Positions 5,560-13,746 of a DNA stretch of 15,841 nucleotides are shown piece after piece. The notes below the pieces were generated by a model, which did not search any database, was not told the origin of the DNA, and saw nothing but the letters and a program-made list of their open reading frames with translations. The stretch is from Lentisphaeria bacterium UBA1724 (lineage in GTDB: Bacteria > Verrucomicrobiota > Lentisphaeria > Oligosphaerales > Oligosphaeraceae): assembly GCA_002315885.1 (NCBI GenBank), contig DCIO01000036.1, positions 4,499 to 20,339 of the forward strand. Reading direction: 5' to 3'. The number at the start of each line of letters is the position of its first letter. Position 1 is the first letter of the stretch. Both the position numbers and the translations under genes were made by a program.

Positions 5560-7251
5560 TTATCCCCGGAATATGGCGCCCATTTTTTTGCCGAGAATGG
5601 AGGAGACCAATAGGAATGACGCACCCAGGAAGAGCATGGTCCAGAGTCCCAATGATGCGGCGATGGCGGCGCCTTCCCCCAGGAACGAGGAGAGGTCATA
5701 GATTGCCTTCGTGATGGGATAGTATGCGGCTTTTTGTGCCAGAAGCAGCGAGTCGGAGACCTCCAGCATGGAGAAGCTGAAGGTGAGGATAGCGCCTGCC
5801 AGGAGATTGGCCGCAATCAGTGGGATTGTGATACGGCGGAAGATGGTATGGGGCCCGGCGCCCAGGGATGCGGCGGCTTCTTCGAAGGATACCGAGGTCT
5901 GTTGGAGTCCTGCCACGGCGGAACGCACCACGTAAGGCACTCGACGGATGGCGTAGGAGATCACCAGCAACACCGTGGGGTTCTCGATGGGGTTGAGGAA
6001 ATGGAAGAAATGCCCGCGCTGTGTCATGGCCAGATAGCCGAAGGCGACCACCAGCCCGGGCACTGCCAGGGGCAGCATGGCCAGGGTGTCTAGCAGCCAC
6101 CCACCCGCGTGTTTGCCACGGACTACCGCCCAGGCAATGAAGACACCCACAATCATGGCGACAATCAACGCCAGCCCACAATAGCGCAGGCTGTTGATGA
6201 TGCTGGGGACTGTCAGGCCATGTCCCAGGGCGGCAACGATGTGGTCCAGGGTGGCCCGTGCGGGGAGGACAGTCCGATACCATCCCCGTCCCAACGCCAA
6301 TCCCAGGACTCCCAGATGTGGCAGGACGCCGATTAGCGCGATGAATGCGTAGAATGCGCCCGCCAGTGCGTTCTTCCAGCCTCGGAGTGGCGTGGCCTGT
6401 GTCACTCGTCCCGCCTTTCCGCTCATGGCATACGCATCCCGTCCGAATTTGCATTTTGCGATGGCGTATGCGATGGCGACTGCGGTCATCATCACGGTCA
6501 CCAGTGCGTAAGGCATGGGATTTTGTCCCATTTCGGAGATGCCGAGGAAGATTTGGACTGCGGTGACTCGCTCGAAATTGAACATCAGCGGCGTGCCGAG
6601 CTCGGTGAAAGACCAGATGAATACCAGCGTGCATCCCGCGAACATCCCTGGCCGAATCAGGGGGAGGATCACTTTTCGGAAGCGTTTGAAGCCCGTGCAT
6701 CCGTAGTCCTCGGCGGCTTCCAGGAGTGCGGGATCCACATTTGCGAATGCGGCCATCAGATTCAGGTAGAGGATTGGGAAGAGGTGCAGTGCTTCCAGGA
6801 TGACCACCGCTCCGAAACCTCCCGCGAACCAATCTGGCTCATTGCCTGGGGTGATGACTCCCAGATGTACGAGGAATTCGTTCAGGGCGCCGTATCGTCC
6901 GAAGATGCATTGCATGCCCAGTGCCCCCACGAATGGCGCCAGGATCATGGGCATGAGGAGCATGCCGCTCCAGAGCTTCTTTCCCCAGAAGAGGAAGCGG
7001 TCCCCGAGCCAGGCCAGGGGCAGGGCGATTGCCAGGGAGAGCAGTGTGGTACAGCCCGCAATCAGGAAGGAATTCACCAGTCCATCCCGATAGAGGGGAT
7101 TCCGAAAGACCTCCGCCAAATAGAAGAGCGTGGGCTTTCCCGCGCCGCTGGTCAGCCCCCCTCGGAGAATCTGAAAAACGGGGAAGATGAAGAACGCCCC
7201 AAAGAAAAGCAACACGATGCCAAGAAAAATGTAGTAGGTCTTTTGGCGCAT
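5560..7251 (-). CDS. ABC transporter permease, FbpB/ThiP type with two fused permease domains
   Basis: An inner-membrane permease of 563 residues with about 12 membrane segments in two homologous halves. Each half carries an EAA cytoplasmic loop that docks the ATPase: EAAEDYGCTGFKRFRKVILPL starts near residue 178, and EAAASLGAGPHTIFRRITIPL near 458. Fused pairs of BPD_transp_1 domains are typical of ferric-iron (FbpB/SfuB) and related thiamine or phosphonate importers; the substrate cannot be told. No ATPase or binding protein lies beside it. A TTG at 7284 would add 11 residues, but ATG 7251 is preferred because the candidate promoter places transcription start near 7291. It is divergent from the phosphoesterase gene. 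Confidence 0.88.
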   Translation of the reverse strand: MRQKTYYIFLGIVLLFFGAFFIFPVFQILRGGLTSGAGKPTLFYLAEVFRNPLYRDGLVNSFLIAGCTTLLSLAIALPLAWLGDRFLFWGKKLWSGMLLMPMILAPFVGALGMQCIFGRYGALNEFLVHLGVITPGNEPDWFAGGFGAVVILEALHLFPILYLNLMAAFANVDPALLEAAEDYGCTGFKRFRKVILPLIRPGMFAGCTLVFIWSFTELGTPLMFNFERVTAVQIFLGISEMGQNPMPYALVTVMMTAVAIAYAIAKCKFGRDAYAMSGKAGRVTQATPLRGWKNALAGAFYAFIALIGVLPHLGVLGLALGRGWYRTVLPARATLDHIVAALGHGLTVPSIINSLRYCGLALIVAMIVGVFIAWAVVRGKHAGGWLLDTLAMLPLAVPGLVVAFGYLAMTQRGHFFHFLNPIENPTVLLVISYAIRRVPYVVRSAVAGLQQTSVSFEEAAASLGAGPHTIFRRITIPLIAANLLAGAILTFSFSMLEVSDSLLLAQKAAYYPITKAIYDLSSFLGEGAAIAASLGLWTMLFLGASFLLVSSILGKKMGAIFRG

Positions 7252-7298
7252 TTTGGGGAGGAGGCGGAGTAAAAGGGTTGGCAATTTTGTATTTGGAG

Positions 7299-7327
7299 TT
7301 TATCTTACTCAGTTAACGTAATATCAA
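7299..7327 (-). promoter_or_regulatory. Candidate promoter of the ABC permease gene
   Basis: On the minus strand, TTGATA (7322-7327) and GATAAA (7299-7304) are 17 nt apart, in the 106-nt AT-rich divergent gap. The -35 matches 5 of 6 consensus bases and the -10 matches 4 of 6. A start near 7291 leaves a leader of about 40 nt before ATG 7251. Confidence 0.45.
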
Positions 7328-7357
7328 TAATGTAATTTCGGTTTTCAGACCCTAATC

Positions 7358-8095
7358 ATGACCAAGATCGGTTTTTTCAGCGATGTCCACGGGAATCTGG
7401 AGGCGCTACAGGCAATTCTGAAGCGCCTGGACCAGGAATCCTGTGATCTTCTAGTTTGCCTGGGGGACATCGTGGGTTATGGCGCAAATCCCTCGGAGTG
7501 CGTCCAGATCATCCGTGAACGGGATATTCCCTGCGTAATGGGCAACCACGACGAGTACGCGACTTCCCTTATGACGCCCGCCATCGCGCGTCTCCGTGCA
7601 GAAGTCCTCCAGTCCATCGAATGGACCCAGAAGCAACTTAACATGGATGACTTGAAATGGCTGGCGGAGTTGCCACTGCGGCTCCAGCTGGGCGACGACA
7701 TGATTGCCCTGCATTCCTCCTTCGCACGGGGACGCTGGTCCTACTGTATGGACGAGGATACTTTCGCCGCGAACTTCGAGCGCCAGGAGTGCCAGTTGGC
7801 CTTCTGCGGTCACTCCCATTCTCCTCTGATTGGCATTGAGATGCCTGGACATGGTCCCTTTGTGGATTTCATCCGTCCCTATACTCTCCCTGATGACCAC
7901 AAGGTCATGGTGAATGTGGGTAGTTGCGGCCAGCCCCGTGACCGTGATCCCCGTGCCTGTGCGTGTCTCTTCGAGGTCGAGAAGCGTCATCTGGAATTGG
8001 TGCGCGAGCCCTACGATATCGAGACTGCCCAGAACAAGATTTATATGGCGCGGTTGCCTGACAAGTTCGGTCTGCGTCTTGCGGTTGGCAAATGA
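7358..8095 (+). CDS. Calcineurin-like metallophosphoesterase
   Basis: A cytoplasmic two-metal phosphoesterase of 245 residues. All family blocks are present in order: SDVHGN (D9, H11), GDIVGYG (D37), GNHD (N63, H64), ALHSS (H119), GHSHSP (H152, H154), and a closing NVGSCGQPRDRDPRA. The last block and the size fit the YfcE / Ap4A-hydrolase-like group (Metallophos_2) often annotated as protein or nucleotide phosphatases; the substrate is unknown. ATG 7358 puts the first metal site at residues 8-13, as expected, without a Shine-Dalgarno. Its stop overlaps the next gene's ATG by 4 nt (ATGA), so the pair is translationally coupled. Confidence 0.9.
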   Translation: MTKIGFFSDVHGNLEALQAILKRLDQESCDLLVCLGDIVGYGANPSECVQIIRERDIPCVMGNHDEYATSLMTPAIARLRAEVLQSIEWTQKQLNMDDLKWLAELPLRLQLGDDMIALHSSFARGRWSYCMDEDTFAANFERQECQLAFCGHSHSPLIGIEMPGHGPFVDFIRPYTLPDDHKVMVNVGSCGQPRDRDPRACACLFEVEKRHLELVREPYDIETAQNKIYMARLPDKFGLRLAVGK

Positions 8096-9687
8096 TGTCG
8101 GCTAATACAACGAACGAAAGCCTAAGCCCCACCAGCGCACTTGAGTCGTTGATGGGGCGTCTTCGTGCTTTGGAGGACCTGAATCCCGACCTCTCGGGTG
8201 TGGCGTTACGTCAATTGGACGAATTGGCGAAGGCCTGCGATCCCGCGGATTTTGGGGTGGTGGCAGAGGAAGTCCGAAAGCTGGTAGACATTTATTTGGA
8301 CACGCCCACCATCCGCGTAGGGAAGGGCATCCTGAAAGAGTATTTCACGGCTCTGGAGCGCACTGCCACCCGTCTTTTGGAGGCGGGGGAGATTTCGGCG
8401 CCTGTTACGACGGCGGAGAAGTCCTCCCAGAGTTTTTCCCAGGCGTTGGTCTTGTATAGTGCCTTTGACTATGGCGCTTTGGATCGCTGCAAGATTTTGA
8501 ATCGCGCGGAGATTCCCGAGACTTTGTCCAATGCCGCGGACGCATTCCGTCGCCGCATTGAGGTGGTGGATACGGTCTTTGGGATTGGCTTTCGTGTCTT
8601 ATGGCAGATGGATTGTTCCCGTTTCCAGGATTGGGCGGTGGAGTATCTGAAGGAGAATGAGGGCACGCTTTCCCCGGAGGTCATTCGGGATTTGCTGTGG
8701 GTGCTACGGAACGAGAAATCCCTCCAGGGGTCTATGTTGGAGTGGGTTTTGCGTTGGTGCGGTGACGAGGCGCTTCTGGAACACTGGCCCCTGGTGGTGC
8801 GCTACGCCGACCGCTTGGCGGACAGGCTCTATCTGCGGCAGTGGCAAACGAATGCCATCACGCCCCGCAATGGCTCCCTGGCCCATCTGAAATTGCTGGT
8901 CAAGAATGAGCGTGTGGATGACGATCGGCTCCTCTCCTGGCTGGAAAATACCCTCCTGAATTTTGGCGAGTCCATTGAGCGCTTCATTTCCCTGGATCGT
9001 GAGATTGCCGCGGAGGAAGAAGATTGGCTCCACCAGGCGCTGATTTCCGAATTGCGTTCCCTGGAGGCCACCTACCAGCCGATTATTGTTCTGGCGGACC
9101 ATATTCTGGCGGAACCCGATGGCGCGGCAAAACTCGCCATGGCCTTCCTGGGCGTAGTGGGGAAGGGGCTGCGTGAATGGGAGAATGCCATGCGGGAGTT
9201 TTCCGAGAAGGTGATTCGTCGGGCATTCCTGGTGGATTTGAAGATGGGACGGACTCCCGTGGAGACCATCCGCGCATACACCTTCGGGGACCAGGCGGCG
9301 TTTGCGTTGATTTGCAACGAGCTGGATTTGGTCAGCCAGCAATTCGATTCCATTGCCCAGCGGGAGGTCGTGGTTCGGAAACTCTCGATCTTCTATGCCA
9401 GCTACCGTCGTGCGCCATTACTGGGACAGGAAGTGGCTCGGCGATACCGTCATCTGGCGCGCATTCTCCACGAGGACTTCCTCAGGAATCACCTGAGCGC
9501 CGAGGAAATGGCGGAATTCGAGAAGAATGGCTTCCTGCAGGAACTCTACACCATGGGCTCCCGGGCGAAGCGCTTCCTGGACCACCGTCGTGCGTTGGAG
9601 ATGTCCGTGGAAGAGATGGTCGCTTCCCAGATCGAATTCATTGCCGAGACCCGCGCCCGCCGTCTCGCAATGATGAAACGGCCGTAA
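8092..9687 (+). CDS. Helical protein of unknown function coupled to the phosphoesterase
   Basis: 531 residues that I do not recognise. There is no signal peptide and no membrane segment. The composition is leucine- and glutamate-rich with many charged residues, predicted almost wholly alpha-helical, with several Trp-containing helices (for example VLWQMDCSRFQDWAVEYL and MLEWVLRWCGDEALLEHW). The C-terminus is basic (RARRLAMMKRP). It could be a repeat-type helical scaffold. Initiation is at ATG 8092, overlapping the phosphoesterase stop (ATGA); a second ATG follows directly. The overlap and the VWA gene 23 nt downstream suggest one functional unit, but nothing in the sequence shows which reaction it serves. 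Confidence 0.85.
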   Translation: MMSANTTNESLSPTSALESLMGRLRALEDLNPDLSGVALRQLDELAKACDPADFGVVAEEVRKLVDIYLDTPTIRVGKGILKEYFTALERTATRLLEAGEISAPVTTAEKSSQSFSQALVLYSAFDYGALDRCKILNRAEIPETLSNAADAFRRRIEVVDTVFGIGFRVLWQMDCSRFQDWAVEYLKENEGTLSPEVIRDLLWVLRNEKSLQGSMLEWVLRWCGDEALLEHWPLVVRYADRLADRLYLRQWQTNAITPRNGSLAHLKLLVKNERVDDDRLLSWLENTLLNFGESIERFISLDREIAAEEEDWLHQALISELRSLEATYQPIIVLADHILAEPDGAAKLAMAFLGVVGKGLREWENAMREFSEKVIRRAFLVDLKMGRTPVETIRAYTFGDQAAFALICNELDLVSQQFDSIAQREVVVRKLSIFYASYRRAPLLGQEVARRYRHLARILHEDFLRNHLSAEEMAEFEKNGFLQELYTMGSRAKRFLDHRRALEMSVEEMVASQIEFIAETRARRLAMMKRP

Positions 9688-9695
9688 AGAATTAA

Positions 9696-9730
9696 ATTGA
9701 GCATTGAGCATTGAGCATTGAGAATTGCAT
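9696..9730 (+). repeat. Heptamer repeat array 4, overlapping the VWA gene start
   Basis: Five units in register: ATTGAGC three times, ATTGAGA, ATTGCAT. It fills the gap between the helical protein gene and the VWA gene. The TTG start assigned to the latter (9711-9713) lies inside the third unit. On the minus strand the outer end is GCTCAATTTAATTC, resembling the ends of arrays 2 and 3. Confidence 0.8.
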
Positions 9731-11921
9731 TTTATCTCCCTGGCTGATATTTTTATGGGCGGGGGTCTTTGTGATGCTGGCGGCGGTGGCTTTCTGGCAA
9801 CAGCGGGATGACGTACCCAGGCGGGTGCGTCGTGTGCTGTTTTTCTTGCGTTGCCTTGCGGTGGTTTTGCTGGCATTGTGGTTGCTCCAGCCCATTTCCT
9901 ATCGTTCCACGCCTCATCCCGGGGGCTCTCGTATTGCATTTCTGGCGGACGCCTCCGCTTCCATGAGCGCGCGTTCCGATTGTCAGGACATAGAGGGCGG
10001 GATGATTACCCGCTGGCAGGCGGCTTGGCTGGAAGGCGAGCGAGTCCCAGAGGGTCTTTCGGTCTTGCGGTGGCGGTTCTGCGGGGCGGATACCTCCACG
10101 ACGGGTTGGCCCTCCAACCCCCTGGCGGTGTCGCCACTTCCGGGTGAAAGCGACCTGGGGGCGGTGCTGAATGCCCTGAGCGAGGAAGCCACACGACCAG
10201 GCGCGCTGCCCTTCCGGTCCGTGGTATTGCTTTCGGATGGCCGCGACTGGGGCGATGGCGTCCTGGATGCCGCCAAACGCCTCTCCTGGACGGGTGTGCC
10301 GATTTCCACACTATGCCTAGGGGAAGTCACAATACCCGGCGATCTCTCGGTGGAATTCCTGCCCGAGACGCCATCCGAAATCCAGATTCAGCAATCCGCG
10401 GATGCCGTCATTGCAGTCAAAAGCACCTTCGACGAAGAACGGACCACCACGGTTCGTCTGCGGGATGCGGTCGGGGCCATTCTCGGGTTGCGGGAACTCC
10501 AGGTCCCCGCCCATGGCGAAATGCAGTGCCGGATTCCCTTCCCCATTTCCGACAGCGCCGGCGAGCGCTTCTTCCAGGCGGAAATCGATGCCATCGCGGG
10601 AGATGGCTTTCCAGAGAACAACCGCGCAGCCCATTTGGTGAATTATCAGAAGCCACCAGAATACCGCGTGCTGTATTTGGCGGATAATCTGGATTGGGAG
10701 TGGCGCTTCCTGCGGGGCGTTCTTCAGAACCGAAAGGATTTGCGCTTGTCGGCGCTGATACGTCTGGGATTGCCCGATGCCGAGAATGATGCCCTCTCTG
10801 CGGACTGGAAGCCCAATGTGCGTTTCTATCGCCTGGATTGCCAGGGCGCGGAAAATCAATTCCCTAGTGATGCGTCATTCTATGCAGAATACGACTGCGT
10901 CATCCTCCCCTGCCGCACGGCAGCCGCCATGGATGTGCCCCAGCAGGATGCCCTCAAGTCATTTGTGCAACGCCGTGGTGGCGGAATCCTGTGGATAGGT
11001 GACGGTCGCTCCGTTCCCGAAAATCTACGCGGTCTTTTGCCTGGGACGGCCTTCGAGGAGCGCCAGGCGGGCATTTCCAGCAAAGCCATTGCCGCAACCC
11101 GTGAATTCCTTTTCTCGGACGACCTCTTCTCGCGGCCGATTTCCATAGTGGCAGGGAGTCACTACGTGGTCTGCCGTCAGCCCAGCCGCCTTGCGCGCAT
11201 TGTCCTGAAGGACGACCGTGGCAACCCCATCCTCATGACGGTGGGGAATTGCGGCGCGGGTCGTGCGGCATGGTGCGGATTGGTCGAATCCTGGCGCTGG
11301 GCATTTGGCGCAGACGCGTTGGTTCACCGTGAGTTCTGGTGTCAGTTGACCTCCTGGCTTGGGGAGAATCTCCAGCCACAGCTGGAGGCGGATTTTCCTG
11401 CGGAGGGCTTGAAGGCGAACCAGGTCAATACTTTGGCAATACGGGTGCTGGGACCGGATTTCCGACCCGCCCTGGCATCTGTGGTCTCCCTGAAGGTATC
11501 GAAATTAGGGAAGGACGCATCCCAGACCCGGGAATTGATGGTCCTGCCGGATCCCCAGGAAGATGGACGATATGTAGCACACTACATCCCCGACGAACCC
11601 GGCGCCGTTCAGCTCAAATTCGTGGTGAGCGTGGCCCCCGGAACGGAACCATTGGTGTTGGAGAAGTGCCTGGAAGTCCGTGCCACGGGAAAGGAACTCT
11701 CGGATGTGACACCCAATCCCGAGCTATTGCGGGATATCACCCGCATTACAGGCGGAAAGATATTGGAACGAGGCTTCGATTGGTCCACCCTTCCCGAGTC
11801 CACGGAAGTACCTCAGGATCGCGTCGCAGTCCCCTGGATGCCCGCCTGGGTCATCCTCCCCATCGTCGCTATACTATTGCTCACAGAATACGCCATCCGC
11901 CGCAAAAACGGGATGAAATAG
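9711..11921 (+). CDS. Membrane protein with VWA domain and glutamine-amidotransferase-like domain (BatA-related)
   Basis: 736 residues. Two N-terminal membrane segments (about 10-28 and 42-60) are followed by a von Willebrand A domain with MIDAS residues D80-A-S-A-S84 and SDGRDW (D176). Then come beta-rich segments and a flavodoxin/GAT-like domain: YRVLYLADNLDWEWRFLR, YDCVILPC, and RRGGGILWIGDGRS. A further beta domain follows, and a C-terminal membrane helix (about 710-727) ends in RRKNGMK. This build is common in planctomycetes and verrucomicrobia, usually beside MoxR ATPase and DUF58 genes, which are absent here. The VWA and GAT parts would face the periplasm or cytoplasm together between TM2 and TM3. 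The TTG start at 9711 follows an in-frame stop at 9705; the next ATG (9774) would cut into the first membrane helix. Confidence 0.82.
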   Translation: MSIENCILSPWLIFLWAGVFVMLAAVAFWQQRDDVPRRVRRVLFFLRCLAVVLLALWLLQPISYRSTPHPGGSRIAFLADASASMSARSDCQDIEGGMITRWQAAWLEGERVPEGLSVLRWRFCGADTSTTGWPSNPLAVSPLPGESDLGAVLNALSEEATRPGALPFRSVVLLSDGRDWGDGVLDAAKRLSWTGVPISTLCLGEVTIPGDLSVEFLPETPSEIQIQQSADAVIAVKSTFDEERTTTVRLRDAVGAILGLRELQVPAHGEMQCRIPFPISDSAGERFFQAEIDAIAGDGFPENNRAAHLVNYQKPPEYRVLYLADNLDWEWRFLRGVLQNRKDLRLSALIRLGLPDAENDALSADWKPNVRFYRLDCQGAENQFPSDASFYAEYDCVILPCRTAAAMDVPQQDALKSFVQRRGGGILWIGDGRSVPENLRGLLPGTAFEERQAGISSKAIAATREFLFSDDLFSRPISIVAGSHYVVCRQPSRLARIVLKDDRGNPILMTVGNCGAGRAAWCGLVESWRWAFGADALVHREFWCQLTSWLGENLQPQLEADFPAEGLKANQVNTLAIRVLGPDFRPALASVVSLKVSKLGKDASQTRELMVLPDPQEDGRYVAHYIPDEPGAVQLKFVVSVAPGTEPLVLEKCLEVRATGKELSDVTPNPELLRDITRITGGKILERGFDWSTLPESTEVPQDRVAVPWMPAWVILPIVAILLLTEYAIRRKNGMK

Positions 11922-11960
11922 AACCTCAAAGTTTGCGTTTTAAGCACAGGACAAGTGCCC

Positions 11961-12404
11961 CTACCCCCTTACGATAGTGATGGGGATGGAGTTATCTGCG
12001 ATATGGAAGCATTGGATGCCGTTTTGGCGTTCGTCCAGGAGTCGGAGGCCTAGTTGTGCGATGATATTTTGGAAGAGTTGGTGGTCCTGGATGGAAGACG
12101 GCGCCAGGTCCAGGGCGGCGCCGAAGAGGTGTTTGGAGATATATCCCTCGGTGCGATTGGCGAGGATATGGAGGGCTTTTTCGGGGGTCAGGGGCATATT
12201 CTGGATGAGTTCCTCCACGTAGGAGGGCACTCCGCCACTACAATAGAGTCCCCGGAGTTGTTCGGGGGTCATGGCGGCCATCTCGGCGGCCTGCTGGGCG
12301 AGAGAGCGCCGTCCCGAAGTGATACGCCAGGGTGTGGCTTGTGGGTGGAGCTGTTGATATAAACGAAATGCCCCCGACAACTTTTCCTTCAGGGTGTCGT
12401 GCAA
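11961..12404 (-). CDS. M15-like (D-Ala-D-Ala carboxypeptidase fold) protein
   Basis: 147 residues from TTG 12404. The pattern ITSGRRSLAQQ (28-38), SKHLFGAALDL (90-100) and QCFHI (131-135) matches the zinc-binding blocks of M15/VanY-type peptidases (SGYRS, SxHxxGxAxD, ExWH), giving ligands H92, D99 and H134. The usual catalytic Glu three before the last His is Gln (Q131), so activity is doubtful or the protein is closer to the M15_3 phage type. The start is uncertain: coding-like sequence continues upstream in frame to about 12476 (IPFELSCNPQEYLEL), with no ATG, GTG or TTG there. It lies 76 nt or less after the NYN gene stop, so likely one operon. No signal peptide is visible. Confidence 0.72.
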   Translation of the reverse strand: MHDTLKEKLSGAFRLYQQLHPQATPWRITSGRRSLAQQAAEMAAMTPEQLRGLYCSGGVPSYVEELIQNMPLTPEKALHILANRTEGYISKHLFGAALDLAPSSIQDHQLFQNIIAQLGLRLLDERQNGIQCFHIADNSIPITIVRG

Positions 12405-12480
12405 TTCCAGGTATTCCTGTGGATTGCAGGAGAGCTCGAAGGGGATATTGTCGGGGGCGTTTTCCGTAGTCGTTATCGGG

Positions 12481-13746
12481 TTACTTGCGGGGTGCCGTGG
12501 GTGCGGGTGCCTTCAGGATAACGGGATTGCGGAGGTTTTCGAAGACGCGCTCGAAGAGAGGCAGTGCGCCTTCCACATTTTCGGGATGCATGAGTTCCGC
12601 GCACATCTGTGGGGTCAGGCTGGGGCGATCCTCGAAGGCCTTCTTGAAGAGGCTGGTGTAGTAGCGGACCAGGAAGTCATCCTCGCTGGTGACGGTACGG
12701 AAGAGTGAGAGGAGTCTGCGGCTCTGGGGCTGGTTGCTGGTCTTGGGATTTTCCCAGAGGCAAGCGCCGAAGATGAGGGACCAGATGGTGCCCTGCCAGG
12801 GGCGGTCTTCCACCACGTGGTCGGGATCCACGGTATTGCGCAGGTCCTCGTTGGACATCTCACGGCCCTTCTCGGAGAAGATGATGTAGATGTTGTGGAG
12901 GACTTTGTCACGGATGTCGCCATCGGTGATGTGCCAGCGGGTGGCCTGCATATACTGTCCCAGGTCGAAGCTCTGGAGCTCTTCATCGGAGTATGCGGAG
13001 GCGTTGTGGCAGTTGCCCAGACCGACCATCAGGCTCTCGTCTTCCTGTTTGGTCAGCTTGACGGTGGTGTTGGCGATATTCCGCAGGAATTCCTCGAAGG
13101 TATTGCAGGCGAAATCCGCGGTGGAGAAATCGGGCATGGCGGCCAGGACCTTCTCTTCCAGCTCGGCGATAGGCATTTCGCCATTCACCAGGATGGTCTT
13201 GATGGCATAGAGCACCTGCGCCTTGTCGGTGCAGTTGGGGGCCTTTGCACGGACGGTGTTCTCGGCGGTGGCGATGAATTCGTCGGCGACGCGTGTCAGT
13301 GCGGCAGCGCTGGCGGCTTCGGGGCCCAGGATATAGACGCTCTTGCCCATGGCGCGGACGCGGGTCACGAAGGGCAGGAGTGCCAAGTCATTTGTGCCGA
13401 AGACGACGCCGCCCAGTTCGGGGTTTCTGGCGAGTGCGTCCAGGGCATCCAGTCCCATGCAGACTGCGGCGTAACCGGGGACGCGGAAAGCGGTGCCGGT
13501 AGCGCGTGGGATGAACTGCATTTCAGCGCCGGCCTTGGAGAGGTCGGTGATGGTGTGGCGTGTGCGGGGGCCGGACCAGTCGCCGTAGGCCTTGCAGAAG
13601 ACCACGGGACCGTAGTGGCTCTCGAGATATGCGATCACATCCTGGTGGGAATAGTTGCGGTTCGGATCGCCTTCGTTCTTGCCATTGAAGCCCATCAGGT
13701 TGTCATAGTCGATCAACAGGGCCAGTTGCTGGGATTTCTGTGCCAT
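12481..13746 (-). CDS. NYN-domain (PIN-like) protein with LOTUS/OST-HTH-like regions
   Basis: 421 residues. The first 150 form a NYN/LabA-type nuclease fold: ALLIDYDNL (D13, N16), VFCKAYGDW, a mid Asp at D100 (CMGLDAL), then VVFGTNDLALLPFVTRVRAM with GKSVYILGPE. In the typical family the last motif is S-G-D-S-D; here it is G-T-N-D, so one metal-binding Asp is replaced and only D120 remains. Residues 163-230 (DKAQVLYAIKTILVNGEMPI and on) resemble an OST-HTH/LOTUS RNA-binding winged helix, and 255-310 may be a second. Role is probably RNA processing or binding in the cytoplasm (inference). ATG 13744-13746 follows an unusual G-poor leader. Confidence 0.8.
   Translation of the reverse strand: MAQKSQQLALLIDYDNLMGFNGKNEGDPNRNYSHQDVIAYLESHYGPVVFCKAYGDWSGPRTRHTITDLSKAGAEMQFIPRATGTAFRVPGYAAVCMGLDALDALARNPELGGVVFGTNDLALLPFVTRVRAMGKSVYILGPEAASAAALTRVADEFIATAENTVRAKAPNCTDKAQVLYAIKTILVNGEMPIAELEEKVLAAMPDFSTADFACNTFEEFLRNIANTTVKLTKQEDESLMVGLGNCHNASAYSDEELQSFDLGQYMQATRWHITDGDIRDKVLHNIYIIFSEKGREMSNEDLRNTVDPDHVVEDRPWQGTIWSLIFGACLWENPKTSNQPQSRRLLSLFRTVTSEDDFLVRYYTSLFKKAFEDRPSLTPQMCAELMHPENVEGALPLFERVFENLRNPVILKAPAPTAPRK

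Noticed and set aside
5696..6832. Long alternate frames (minus 5696-6832, plus 6523-7272) inside the ABC permease
   Set aside because: They lie within a gene with two EAA loops and a full set of membrane helices, and their products are Arg/Pro/His- or Glu/Gln-rich without domains.
11944..11960. Hairpin GCAC...GTGC between the convergent VWA and M15-like genes as a terminator
   Set aside because: The stem is only 4 bp with a 7-nt loop and no good U-tract on either strand.
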